A DNA stretch of 64,000 bases from Oryza sativa Japonica Group (GCF_034140825.1 NC_089037.1:32321001-32385000); one strand, 5' to 3'. Counted from the stretch's first letter, positions 48,393 through 59,757 are shown. Notes: generated by a model from the sequence alone, not told the origin. Made by a program: numbers and translations.

Positions 48393-48486
48393 GGCTAGTT
48401 GTTGTTGTTGTTGTTGTTCGTCTTCTTTTTTTTTCGCGAATACGCAAAAAGGCTTGCGTATTATGATGGCTAGTTGTTGCTGTTCA
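48393..48486 (-). mobile_element. Very short LINE-tail insertion in the WRKY 3' region
   Basis: A T run followed by 'cgcgaatacgcaaaaaggct' and 'tgcgtatt' (48425-48462) resembles the antisense 3' end of common rice LINE copies. GGCTAGTTGTTG precedes it at 48393 and recurs at 48468, consistent with a target-site duplication that has since gained TTG units on the left. Confidence 0.5.
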
Positions 48487-48692
48487 TCATGATTGATTAG
48501 ATGTCAGTTGTTTTTCTAGGGAGGCTGACATGTTGGTTCTGGCTGCAGTTTGTCTGTGGCTGCTTCTTGGCTTTGCTTTTTAATGGTTTGTACAGTAACT
48601 CTGTATATTTGTTGTTTTCCCTTGCATTTTTCAATGGAAAGATGCTAGGGTTAGAGTGGTGGCTTTAACATCACCACTGTAAATTGTAAATG

Positions 48693-48746
48693 GTTTCAGA
48701 ATGCAAGCTTTTTTTTTCTTTTTGAGGAAAAGTTTCAGAATGCAAG
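48693..48746. repeat. 24-bp poly-T insertion flanked by 15-bp direct repeats
   Basis: GTTTCAGAATGCAAG occurs at 48693-48707 and exactly again at 48732-48746. Between them lie T runs ending in TGAGGAAAA. The length of the repeat and the T run fit an ultra-short antisense retroposon tail. Confidence 0.7.
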
Positions 48747-48913
48747 TTATTCGATCAGCTGAAAATTAGATAATGGATTAGTGAAAAGTACAGCTTCTCA
48801 CTGCAGAATGCTCCTGTTGTCATTCTTTGGCAAATAAATGAGTATTTACACGATGTTTATGCAGCTTAATGCATAAATTTGTGTTAGTTTCTACTCCACT
48901 CTCCCGATTTGTA

Positions 48914-48916
<3 letters not shown>

Positions 48917-48963
<47 letters not shown>
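48917..48963. repeat. (CT)n microsatellite
   Basis: About 22 uninterrupted CT units, just downstream of the DUF1336 stop on its own strand (GA there), so probably within its 3' UTR. Confidence 0.9.
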
Positions 48964-48966
<3 letters not shown>

Positions 48967-48994
48967 GTTAGTAAATTTCAGTGACATTAAAAAT

Positions 48995-51408
48995 TTATTC
49001 GTCACTGGACATTATCAATGTTGGTATTTGCCCGCTGTCGGCAAAGTCGATCTTATTCAGCCTCATGCAGCACAAGACATGCTCAGGTAGCTCCTCTGCC
49101 TTCTGTGCCTGCATCAAGATCAGAACATGCTTGAGTCAGAATTTCAGTCAAGAACAAGTTTTTCTTTCAGGCCAAGAGCAAAAGAAAAGTACCTGAATGG
49201 TCAGGCCAAGATCAAGAACTCCATGTTTCAATCGTTCCCTGAAGGCCTCAAGCCCTTTCCTTGAAATGAAGCTGAAACGGTGGACATCGAGATCGATCTC
49301 GAAGTAGTTTGGCCCCTGCATTACAATGAACATATATTGATCTTTCAGTCAGAATTCGTAGTCGTAGAACATGAAGATTTCAGCATGTGTAATCAATTGA
49401 TGTATAGATGGGATCAAGTCTGAAGATGCAGATTGCTATTACCTTGAAGAATTTGTGCTGGGGGCGAGACAGCACCGGTTTCTGGTTGTAGGTTTGCACA
49501 AGCTTCCTCTCAGCTGCACTGAGCTGTAAGTCGTCAGGGTTCACCAAACCAGCCAGAATTTTCAGCCTCTCAGTGTAGGGCACATTGCTGTCTACCGGAA
49601 ACCCCTTAACTCTCTCCATTTCATCACCCATAAGCTTCTGTAGTACAACCAAGTAGCCATCAGCAATTTGGCCAAGGGGCACTGAAAAAGGGTGAGATGA
49701 AAATGCAAGCAATCTGAACATACCTTGATGCTTTCTTTTAGTTGAGGAGAAATTTCCTTGTCAAAACTGTCAGATAGCTTGAAATAAAGAACTAGGCTTA
49801 TCCCATCGCCGTCGTTCTCGCCAAACACGGTTGCTGGATAGGTAGGCATCTGTGGAAATCAGTAGAAGTTGTTAGGTTCAGAGATGACCAAAGAAATTAA
49901 TAGATGTTAGAAAAAGCAGTAGTTGAGTCCTTCTGAATTTACCTGAATGTTCACAATGAGGAGTGATGGGAAGGTCTCATGAGCCTTCAGAGATGGAAGA
50001 GCGAGATGCTGCGCAATGTGATTTATCTTCCTTGTGCAGGCAAACATGTCTGCTCCAATTGGGATGTATGGTGAGCAGTTCGGAGCTGGGGATTTCCTCT
50101 TGTCTCTGCAAAGCATTTCAAGAATTCAGTCAAGGATACTGATGAACATCATGCACAATGTGTGTTTATCGATGCAATTGCTTCTTACTTGAAGAAACTC
50201 TCCCCTCGGACTCTGAACACTGACGGCTCAATAGCTGACCAACAACCATCTGACAGTTTTTCGCCGGTCGAGCACGGCAACGATGAACCGGCTCTTGGAC
50301 GGTACAGATAGTTCGTAGAGCCACCTGCATTGTTAAATTTGTCAGCAAAGTGAAGAAAGATTGATCGCGCACATCAACACGCTGCAAGATTAGCAAGCTG
50401 AGTGCTGAATTGCTGATGCTTTTTTTGAAGATAGAAAAGAAAAATTAGTGCTGAATTGCTGATGCTAAGACTCACTCATTTCAGTCATCTCGTCACCCTC
50501 GTATGATCTCCTCCTGAAGGAGAGCCTGACGACGGCGGATTTCTTCTTCTGGCTGTGCGGGCTGACGCTGACGATCGGCATCGGCTGGATCTTGTTGCTC
50601 GGAATCGACGGCGGGAATGGCGGCCGCGTCGAGCTCGCCGCCGATTCCTTCAGGCCACCGCCGCTGCTGCTGCAGCACTCGTCAGCAGCAGCAGCAGCGT
50701 TTGATTCTTCAGCTTTCCCGGGAGGATCATCATCCTGGCATGCCTCTGCGCTCGCGATGCTCCTCAGGCGATGCACGGCGTCGAGCAAGCTCGTCGACGT
50801 CGACGTCGCCGTCGCGGTGACATCCGGGAGAGGATCTGGGTTGGAATACGAGACGTGAAAAAGCTTTTGAGCTGTCTGAAAAAACTCTGAAACTACACTG
50901 AATTACTTGACATTTTTGACAGTGTCTGAAGAAAAACATTTTACCTCCACTGACGCTGGCGAAGTCGTTGTCGAGATCGTCGTCTTCGGAGTCGGCCGAG
51001 TCGAGGATGCTGACGGAGTCGTACCACGCTTCTTCACAGATCACTGGTTCGACCAAAAAAAAAGTTTCAGAGATTTGAGAAATTTCATAACCAGGAAGAT
51101 TTTAAAAAAGTTTCAGAAAATTTGTATGCTATTGTTTTACCACTGCCTGCGTCCATCTGGCTGTGCTGCCACTGCAGCTGCGTGAGGTGAAGCGTCACGT
51201 TGGACACGGGCGCCTCGACGTGGACGACCTCGTGGCGCGCGAAGCAGTTCGCCGCCGCCACCTCGCCGCCGGCGCCGCCGCCGCCGCCGGAGCGGGCGAT
51301 GGGCGCGTCGGCGATCGCCGCGGACACCTTCCGGCGGAACTTCCTCGCCGCCACCGACAGCTTCCTCGACCTCCGCCGCCGCCTCGTCGTCGACACGCAA
51401 GAACCCAT
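48995..51408 (-). CDS. DUF1336 / EDR2 C-terminal domain protein
   Basis: Nine exons on the minus strand: 51408-51141, 51043-50945, 50835-50476, 50324-50189, 50105-49943, 49849-49724, 49637-49443, 49315-49193, 49108-48995. They join in frame into 527 residues. The start [13 protein letters not shown] carries a likely myristoylation Gly2 and palmitoylation Cys4 plus a basic patch, pointing to membrane attachment. A low-complexity, Ser/acidic middle follows. The EDR2_C/DUF1336 domain runs from about 268 to the end: [80 protein letters not shown]2 itself negatively regulates salicylate-linked defence and binds lipids through other domains; this shorter class lacks START and PH domains. Its own role is unknown. 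Confidence 0.88.
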
Positions 51409-53829
51409 GGTTACTTCACCTCACCTCACCTGAATCAACCAACCAAGAATCCAAGTTTTTACACCTTCAATTTGCAGAGTTAGCGAAAAATTAACTGTAC
51501 TTTCAAGTACTCAAAGGACAAAAAAGATAGAATTACTGAAGATTACCACTCCAATCAATCAATCAACCAATCAAATGAGCTCCAATAATCTCTCCCTCTC
51601 TTTGGGATAATGCTACCTAAAACAAGAACAGGAAGAATGCTTCTGCAAGCTCACTGACGCCAATATAATCCTGAATTTTTCCAGCAACAATCCAAAACAC
51701 CCAATCCTGCCTGTGCCTTCCTCTCTACTACTTGTAACTTGCAACGCATCGTCTCATCGGCAAGAACGTGATGTGCATGCCATTAGTTTAATCCGTGTAT
51801 GGACTAAAGCATGTTGATATCGATCTCTCTGTGTCTGTCTGAGCTTTTCTGTTCAGCAAAGGCAATGGCATATAAATCAAAGGAGACAGATAAAAGAAAG
51901 GGGAAGAGGGAGATGGTACAGGTCGCTGTCACGCGTGTTTGAAGAGCCAAGCCGCCCGGGGCAGCAAACAGTACAACGACTTGGCTAAACAAATACTCCT
52001 ACGGCCATGAAGGTTCTAAAAATTCTTGCTTGCTATTTGATGTTCTTGTATTCTTGTGGGTGTTGGGGACAGGGAATACCACTGGTTAGGTGAGACAACT
52101 GCAGATGCATGGTTTGATCTGGCCAGGCTTGGCACAATCCTAGTCAATGAATTGTAGGTGCATGTATAACATTCTTGGGTTTATTGTAAGAAAAAAAATG
52201 TAGGTGTTATCTTTTTTTGTATATCAACTTGGCTCAAAGGGAAGATATTGGATAGAAGGGAAAGGAAGAATTAGTGGAGAAAATCTCAAATTGGTGATTT
52301 TGGCATGGCTTGCAAATTTCAGCAACGTATATTGTACAGGGAGAGAAAATCTTCAGATTCTTTTGTTTGATGTGTGCAAAGCTAAGGGATTATGACCGGT
52401 GATGCAGACATCTATGGAAATACTATCAGAGTTGTATCAATTGTTTGATTGATGCTTTGTGTAAACACTAAATGCTCTCATGATTAACGATATGTTTGTG
52501 CTTGTTCAAATTAAAAATAAAAAGGTCTCTTTTTCCTTAAGGAAGCTGCATGCAAACTGAAGAGGGAATTTTGGGGCGTGATAAACAAATGGTTTGTAAC
52601 CAACTGCTGAAAAGGTCATCCAACCTGATCATCAACAAAGCTTAGGGCCAGTTATTTAAACAAGGAGACATTAAACAATGATGCAACCAGTCAAAGTGTG
52701 ACCTTTTCAAATAGAAGAGCACATCATACTACCCTCCTTTATTTCCCTGTTCCCCTGTCTGTTGGTGTGCTCTCCATGTCGGAGCACGCACATAAATGAT
52801 GTGTTGTCAAATCAAGCTCCAATAAAAAGGAGAAAAAAAAAAAGAACAACTGTAATGCAGATAGTGTCAACCATGCTCCCCAAAAATGAAAGAATTGCAA
52901 GCATGCAGACAGTCTATCAGCAACTCTAGCGCAACATGAATGATATAATGCAACTTGCTGTATTCTCTGAAGACTTAACATTTCCAAACCAAACACAGCA
53001 TTAAAACCCAACAGAAACACTAGCATTATGATTTTATGATTAAGTGAAAGAATTGACACTTCACCTGTTGATCACTAGAGTATAGTACTGTAGTGTAGAG
53101 TAGATGCCCTGCCAGTGTATGTGCTCACAAGAACCAGATGCTATAAGAAACGCCAATGCATCTGTGATAAACAGCTAGCAGAACAAGTAGATGATATTTT
53201 ATATTATATGGACGCTGCGAAACAAGGCCTGGAATCTGGAGACGATCGATCAAGTCGCTCTCAGTCCTCTCTCTCGGCAAACTTGGTGGCTGCAGGTACA
53301 GATGCTGTCTCTTGATGTTGCCATTGCACGAGAAGCAGTAGGAGAATGAGAAGGAGAAGGACGACGGCCAATCGGCCATGGCTGTGGCTGATGGCCTAAA
53401 AAGGCTTCTCGAGACGGCGACGTGTGTGCAGTGCAGCCGCAAAGCGCCGCGCACTGCCCGTGGTGGATCGATGGCGGCCGGAGCGCGCGGGGAGGGGTCG
53501 TCTGCAGTGTTGGCTAGCTGCGTGCCGCTGCCGGTGGCCGCCGCGTTTCGCTGTCTCGAGTGGTTGTTCGCATCGGCTGCTGCTGCTGTGCAGATATGCT
53601 GATGCTGATGCGCTTTGGTTTCTCCTTTTGTCTCGCCTCGCGGCGAGCAGCGAAGGTCGACGTCGACTGCTCTCCTCGGATCGATTGGTTTGGCTCCTCG
53701 TTGGGGGAGCACGTGGCTGGCTCGCTGTCGTCGGATTGGAAGCGAGCGGTTCAGATATTACCCGTGTAGGATGTAGAGTGTTCGAGAGGAGAGGATCAGA
53801 GAATATACCTGAAACGAGATAAACCATTA
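51409..53829. other. DUF1336 upstream region and gene-poor spacer
   Basis: The leader and promoter of the DUF1336 gene lie left of about 52000. A GC-rich island at 53370-53770 gives overlapping open frames on both strands, including 74 codons from an ATG at 53378 in good context, but none has a recognisable domain; it may be a leader exon, a relic or a small unknown gene. Confidence 0.4.
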
Positions 53830-55360
53830 AGTATTAATTATTTTATTTTATTTATAAAATAGATTAATATGGTTTTTAAAAGGAAAAAGTACGAATTACA
53901 CCCTCGAACTATCGTGGTCGTCCGAATTACCCCCTGAACCACAAAACCAGACATTCTTCACCCCCAACTATGCAAACCGGACAAATTACCCCCATCGGTT
54001 CAATCTACAGTGGTTTTGGTCTACGTGGCGTACGCGTGGCAGTCCAGCCAGCATTGTATTTATAAAAAAAATTACGGGACCCACGTGTCATACTCTTCAT
54101 CCCTCTCTTCTCTCTCTGTATGCCTCACTTTTCCTCTCTCTCTCTCTCACGGGTGGGTCGGCGGCGGCGGGCGACCACGGGCGGCGGGCGGGGCCGAAGA
54201 CGGCAGCGAGCGGCGGGTGGGCGCGAGGCTGGCGACAGGCGGGGGCGGAGGAGGAGGCGGCGGGCGGTGGTCGAGGAGCCGAGGCCGGCGATGGGCGGTG
54301 GCGGAGAAGGCAGCGGGCGGCGGGTGGGCGCTAGGCTAGCGATGGGCGGGGGCGGAGGCGGCAGCGGGCGGCGGTCGAGGAGCCGAGGTCGCTCGAGCGC
54401 CGGCGGGCAGCGAGGAGCCGAGGCCGAAGGTGGCTGCATGCGGCGGGCGCGGCTCGAGCGACCTCCTTCTTGCCGCCCTCATGCGTGCGCGCGTGCAAGG
54501 GGCTTGGAGAGCGCCCCGCGAGCCCACCCGCGGCGGCGGACGAGGAGAGGCGGCGGCGACGCGAGGAGCCGCTGCCCCCGCGCGCCTACGACGAGGAGGA
54601 GGAGCCCGCCGCCCACCGTGCGTCCCCGCTCGCCTGGTCGGCCTCCGCCTCCGTCGCCGGCCGCCGTCATCCTCGGGCCCCCTCCGCCACCCGCCACTGG
54701 CTCCGCCCCCGCGCGCCGCCGTCCTCACCTCACCGCCGCCACGCTCCTCCGCCGTCTCCGCCTCCGCCTCCGTGCCGACGTCCACGCCGTCTGCGCCGTC
54801 CTCGCCGACCGCCCGTCCCCGCGCCATCCTCGCCGACCGCCCGCGCCCACCGCCCGTCCTCGCCGTGCGCGCTGTGCGCCGGCCTTCTCCACCCCCGCCA
54901 GTCGCCGCCCTCGGCTCCTCGACCACCGCCCGCCGCCTCCTCCGCCCCCACCCGCCGCCCGTCGCCGCCTTCGCCCCCGCCCGCCACCGCCGACCCACCC
55001 GTGAGAGAGAGAGGAAAAGTGAGGCATAGATTGAGAGAGAGAAGAGAGAGAGGAAGAGTATGACATGTGAGTCCCGCAAAATTTTTTATAAATAAAATGT
55101 TGACTGGGCTGCCACGCGTAAACCACGTAGACCAAAACCACTATGGATTGAACCGAGGGGGGTAATTCGTCCGGTTTGCATAGTTGGGGGTGAAGAATGT
55201 CCGGTTTTGTGGTTCAGGGGTAATTCGGATGACCGCGATAGTTCGGGGGTGTAATTCGTACTTTTTCCTTTTTAAAATAATTATTTTATATAATTTTTTT
55301 AAAAAAACGTACCGTTTAGCTGTTTATGAAACGTGCGTACGAAAACAGACATTTTTTCAC
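53830..55360. mobile_element. Older MITE-like repeat split by the MULE insertion
   Basis: The left part 'attaagtattaattatttta' plus 'atagattaatatggttttt' and the right part 'aaaacgtaccgtttagctgt' plus 'gaaacgtgcgtacgaaaaca' are consecutive words of the same common rice repeat that sits at 32395-32665. The 1386-bp MULE lies between them. Confidence 0.55.
53883..55268. mobile_element. Foldback MULE with 9-bp target-site duplication
   Basis: The ends GGAAAAAGTACGAATTACAC and GTGTAATTCGTACTTTTTCC are exact inverses; TTTTTAAAA flanks at 53874-53882 and 55269-55277. The inverted repeat continues inward for at least 200 bp (for example 'actatgcaaaccgg' at the left against 'ccggtttgcatagt' at the right) and, more loosely, through CT-rich and GC-rich DNA almost to the centre. 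The interior (54150-55010) is built of repeated Gly/Arg/Pro-coding GC words and has no credible transposase or host domain. It is a non-autonomous element that needs a MURA-type transposase in trans. Confidence 0.88.
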
Positions 55361-55800
55361 TCGATTCTCTTCAATCAAACACAGTCGTATATAGACTATA
55401 TTCCTATACTGATGTTGATTTATTTTAGAAGTGGAGTAGTTGGTTGGTAGTTCTACTAGTGTGGCGTGTTAAAGCCTTAAACAATTGTTGAATGGGATTA
55501 CTTTAGTAGAGACGCGTAATCGGTCTGTAAGCTGGGAAGGCTTAATTACATGGCTTGCAGTTAGCTTCGTTATTAAGCATATGTTATGATTAATCACAGT
55601 TTGGTTAACTTCAGAAATCAAAGTTAGAATTTGGGTTAACCGAGCCAGACCGCTGATTGATGATGTATACTCGTCTATGGACTATGGTTAGGTAAAATTC
55701 ACCAGGCGTCAGGGAAATATAATACGACTAGATAAAAGCCAAATCGCCAGTAGTGCACTAGTGCTGCTCCTTTTTCGCACACTGCTGGGTCTCCTTTTTA
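55278..55800. other. Intergenic, no gene seen
   Basis: After the remnant of the split repeat, AT-rich DNA with no recognisable feature. Confidence 0.45.
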
Positions 55801-56134
55801 GGGGCTGTTTGGTTTCCAGGTCCCTGTCACATCGGATGTTTGGACACTAATTTAGAGTATTAAACATATACTAATTACAAAACCCATTTCATAACATTGG
55901 ACTAATTCACGAGACGAATCTTTTGAGTCGAATTACGTCATAATTTTAACAATGTGATGCTACAGTAAACTTTTGATAATTATGGATTAATTAGGCTTAA
56001 AAAATTCGTCTCGTGGATTAGCTCTCATTTATGAAATTAGTTTTTTTATTAGTCTATGTTTAATACTCTAAATTAGCGTCCAAACATCCGATGTGACATG
56101 GGCTAAAAAATTTTAGCCCCATCTAAACACCCCC
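55801..56134. mobile_element. Tourist-like (PIF/Harbinger) MITE, TTA target duplication
   Basis: Starts GGGGCTGTTTGGTTTCC and ends ATCTAAACACCCCC; TTA flanks at 55798-55800 and 56135-56137. Subterminal 'cacatcggatgtttggacac' and 'gtccaaacatccgatgtgac' are near-perfect inverses, and 'gactaattcacgagacgaat' pairs with 'aattcgtctcgtggatt'. It is 334 bp long and well preserved, so probably young. Confidence 0.85.
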
Positions 56135-56137
56135 TTA

Positions 56138-58040
56138 GTCTTCAAAAATTATTGTTCCTCTTTTGGGGAAAAAAAGAAATGTTTGAGAGTGAAGGACATA
56201 TACCTGCAGTGGTTGATCAACCCCACTAGTCCACTACTGTACTGTAGCTGTTCCTTGCTCTTTACACAGAAATTTCTTGTGGTTTTCGACAACATTGGAT
56301 TCTGAAAAGCATGTCTTATCTAAAAAAAATGACTTTACTGTTGGTCAACATGTGTTGTCGTTGCCATGAGATCAAACCGCTCTGCATCACAAATTCACAA
56401 TTGCTTTAGGATATACTGCCGGTTAAGTCAACACATTTGACTGTGCCCATATCGTGTAGTACTGTAGTGAATAATTGATCGGCTTCATATGAAATATCTA
56501 TCCTATACGCACGCGCTATCTTTTAGGGAGGATCAGGCACGAGGGTTTTTTAGGTGAGGATCTTGCAAGAGTTTAATGGAGTAAGCCATTACATCCGTTC
56601 TCAAATAGATGACGTGTAAAATACGAACGAACAAGCTTAAAATAATATAATTTGGTTTCTATATATTATATAAATTTACATATGATATATGAAAATGTCA
56701 TAAATATATTTAAACCACATTCATTAGTTATCTCTTTGAGTAAACATTATAAAATATATGATCAGATCAGAGAAAAATAATCAAGCATGTGCGTTAGAGA
56801 TTGCTTCAAACATTAAGAAAAAGAAGGGAGATATTTACTTTACTATGGGTTGGGTGCTGTTCCCTTTGAAGCTTTCTCCCCTGTCGCATTGTAATCATGT
56901 TGATGTGGAAAGACGCTGCATTATGATACCAACGACAGGTCTCCATCAGCATGTCCTGAGTGATACTTATTACTACTACTCCTCTTGGTTACCCATCCGT
57001 TAATTTTTAAGCTTAATTACTTGGATGATAAGCTTAAGCTGCCCAAATCGATCCTTCACAAGATTATCCTTGCTTGTGACAGTAATTAATTAACAAGAAG
57101 AGTTCTCGGAATGTTTGATTATGGTGGGTATAGACGAGTTGATTGAGCAGCAGTCTAACTGTGGCGTTCCTTTGACAGGAAGACATCGTTCTAAAATATA
57201 AATACTTTTAAGTTGGACATAAGTATTAATTAAGAAAATAGGTACAAAGGAATTAAAATAATAGTGTTATTGATTAAGAATATAAAATATATGTAGAAAT
57301 TAAATAAAGAATATTGCTTTGATTTCTTGATACCAGAATGAAGAACCTGTTATCGTGCTAGAAATAAAATTATTTTAGAACAGATGTGGTAAGTAGGAAG
57401 AACGGTGTGAACGTCAAGTCATCGTCTCGTGTGCACGTGGTAATTAACTAGGACCGTGTGGACGTCAGGACGTGTGGATTTTTTTTTTCCTTCAGGATTG
57501 TTTTTTTAGATAATGTTCTTCAGGATCATTTAAGCTCGTGTGCGCATGACTTGATGTTTGACGAGGTACATGATGATAGATCAAATGACTGGACAAACGC
57601 TGGAACAGTACAGTCTGGATAAATATTGGGTTTGGCATGGAGTTCTTTTTTGGAAGAAAACGAAGAACATGTCATGAACCATCTGTTTGTGATTTGTTCG
57701 AAGGAACTTTGGGTGTCCGGGAAAAATACTTTCAGGACAGATAGATACTGGGCCATCCATTTTGCTCACGTATATGTGGACGATGACAGTGCATAAACTC
57801 ATTTAAAAAATTATGACGGTGCATACATAAAACAAGACAGCCTTTTTTTGGGTAGATACATCACAATTCAAAATTGTATGAGAAAATAAGAAAAAAAAGT
57901 GGACCATTCGATCATGCTATAGGTTGAAACTATAACAGCACACTTGATCGCTATATACGTAAACAAGAAAAAATATATATTTATATATCTTTCTTTTCTC
58001 TCTTAACTACTTATTCGCAAACGATATCTCTTAAGTCTTA
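56138..58040. other. Intergenic, no gene seen
   Basis: AT-rich DNA. It holds a small poly-T insertion with 9-bp direct repeats (57490-57526) and a fragment of a Stowaway-like end near 56595. Open frames are motif-free. Confidence 0.45.
57490..57526. repeat. 19-bp poly-T insertion flanked by 9-bp direct repeats
   Basis: CTTCAGGAT stands at 57490-57498 and 57518-57526 around TGTTTTTTTAGATAATGTT. The pattern matches the insertions at 34742 and 48693, though the repeat is shorter and chance is more likely. Confidence 0.5.
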
Positions 58041-58136
58041 CTCCATCCATCCCATAAAAATCTAATCCTGAGTTAAATCTGAATATAGTGTATGTCTAGA
58101 TTCAAATCCGGGATTTGATTTTTTATGGGATGGAGG
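58041..58136. mobile_element. Stowaway MITE
   Basis: Starts CTCCATCCATCCCATAAAAA and ends TTTTTTATGGGATGGAGG; 'aatctaatcctgagttaa' and 'aaatccgggatttgat' pair inward. About 96 bp. Confidence 0.75.
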
Positions 58137-58449
58137 AAATAAGTCTCAACTACTTTAAAAGTACATGCGTTATCCTTCATCCTTAAAAAAAAACTACCTC
58201 TCCTTAAAAGAACTTTCCCTAAAAAAAACTGCCTTGAAAAGTTGTCATGGTCCCGTTACATGTAACAAGTATAATCCTGAAAGATCGAATCGTATATCAA
58301 AATATCAAATCAGTATAGTTACATACTCCGACTGGCAGCATGCTTTCTTTGATGGGCCGAGCCCCGGTAGGCTGCAGCATGTTGGCCCATTCACCGGCCT
58401 ACAAAACCCCATTCCACGGCCCATCGCGTGCTATACGACCCCACCAATA
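58137..58449. other. Spacer before the MULE-derived block
   Basis: No gene recognised; 'gatgggccgagcc' and 'ttggcccattcaccgg' words near 58350-58400 resemble promoter site II motifs but have no gene beside them. Confidence 0.35.
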
Positions 58450-59757
58450 GGAAAAAGTACACCGAAGATCCCTCAACTTGTCATCTGGATAAAAAACGTC
58501 CTCGAACCGTAAAACCAGATATACGGGGTCCCTTAACTATACAAAACCAGTCACCCGAATTCCTTCGGTGGTTTGACCCCGGTTTTGGTCTACATGGCGG
58601 CTGAGTCAGCGTGAGACCCACGTGGGCCCCATATGTCAAGTGTCCACGTCAACTCTCTCTTTCCCCTCTTCTCTTTCTCTATTTCTCTCCTTCCTCCCTC
58701 TCGCTCTCTCTCGCATGGCATGGGGCTGCAGCAACTAGGGCACCCATGGCGGCGCACACGGGCGGAGGATGGTGAGGCTGGCGACGACAGCTCCAGGGGT
58801 GTCGTCGAGGAGGCTGAGGAGGTCGTCAGCCGTGGAGATGTGGAGGGAGTGGGAGCGGCGGCGGGCACGGGAGCAGCAGCCGCGGTGCGGGGAGGTGGCG
58901 GGCGGGACGGCGGCAGAGTGCGCCGCGGTTTTCTGCTGCTTCCCCTTCACTGTAATCAAGCTCGTCGTCCTCGCGACCGTTTGCATCCCCGCCGCGCTCT
59001 GCCGCCGCGCCGTCCAAGGTGGCGTTGCCGCGTCTGCTCGGCCTTGTCGGCAGCGGCGGGTCTGGGCACGGGCGGAGCAGAGCGACGGGGAAGGGGGGGC
59101 GCGGCGGCTCCGAGCGGCAGCCATCTCTGAGAGGCGGTGGGAAGGCGTGGGCGTCGCAGGTGGCGGGGAGGCGCGGGCGTCGACGGGGAGGCGAGAACGG
59201 CGCAGGCGTGCAGTGGTTGTGCGAGGGCCGCGACGCCGGTGGGGGAAGCGATGGGGCTAGGCGCGACGGTGGGAGAGGAGGTCTAGCGGTCGGCGAACTC
59301 GAGCAAACACATGGCATAGTCGCGCGCAGCATTCTAGATGGTGTCGTCCGGTGAGGAGGCTGGGGACGTCATGTGCGGCCATGGCGGGGGTTGGGGAAGG
59401 ACTTTATGTCGACGTCGCGGCCGGTGAGGAGGTCGCCGCTGGCCTCCCCGCCCCCTTGCTTGCCCTACCTCCATCCTCGACGGCGGCCCGCCTCCGTGCC
59501 TGCGGCCTTTGCAACGGCGGGCGAGAGCGGTGGCGGTGACGCGTCGCCAGCCGCTGCTGTTGTGTCACCCGCCACCGTCATAACGCCCGTCATGTCACTC
59601 TTCTCCCACATCGCCCCACCGAAGTTAGCAGCCCGCCGACCCCCCTACCCAGCTGCCTACCCAAACGAGGAGAAGAGTGAGAGAGAGGGAGGAGAAAGGG
59701 AGAGGATGGGAGAGAGTGATGACGTGGCCAGCTAACATGTGGGGCCCACGCAGGGAG
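58450..59757. mobile_element. Pack-MULE-like element, right terminus missing
   Basis: The left end GGAAAAAGTACACCGAAGAT and the following 'ttggtctacatggcggctga' have the layout of MULE terminal repeats, including that of the element at 53883. Its subterminal words 'cacgtgggccccatatgtca' and the CT-rich run to 58715 reappear inverted and diverged at 59640-59757 ('aacatgtggggcccacg'), so a right arm is present but its last 150 or so bp are not. The GC-rich interior (58730-59640) looks acquired from host genes. No target duplication can be checked. Confidence 0.55.
58799..59014 (+). pseudogene. Captured fragment of a plant Cys-rich hypothetical-protein gene
   Basis: One open frame reads SSRRLRRSSAVEMW, later GEVAGGTAAECAAV, then FCCFPFTVIKLVVLATVCIP and AALCRRAV. 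I recall a small plant family of unknown function with the pattern 'AECAAVCCCCPC', a hydrophobic stretch, then 'LCRRAL'. Two of the expected cysteines appear as Phe. The frame has no good start or end and lies inside a MULE, so it is best read as a transduplicated, decaying fragment. Confidence 0.45.

Larger units (their letters stand above)
48256..48994. other. Convergent 3' region between WRKY and DUF1336 genes
   Basis: Only 739 bp separate the two stop codons, so the 3' UTRs probably lie close together or overlap. The stretch holds a (TTG)n run (48399-48417), a small LINE-tail-like insertion near 48421-48467, a 24-bp poly-T insertion with 15-bp direct repeats (48693-48746) and a (CT)n tract. 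Confidence 0.6.

Noticed and set aside
54120-55079. Long overlapping open frames (up to 294 codons) in the MULE interior
   Set aside because: All are Gly/Arg/Pro/Ala low-complexity translations of a GC-rich palindrome on both strands; no domain, no splice logic.
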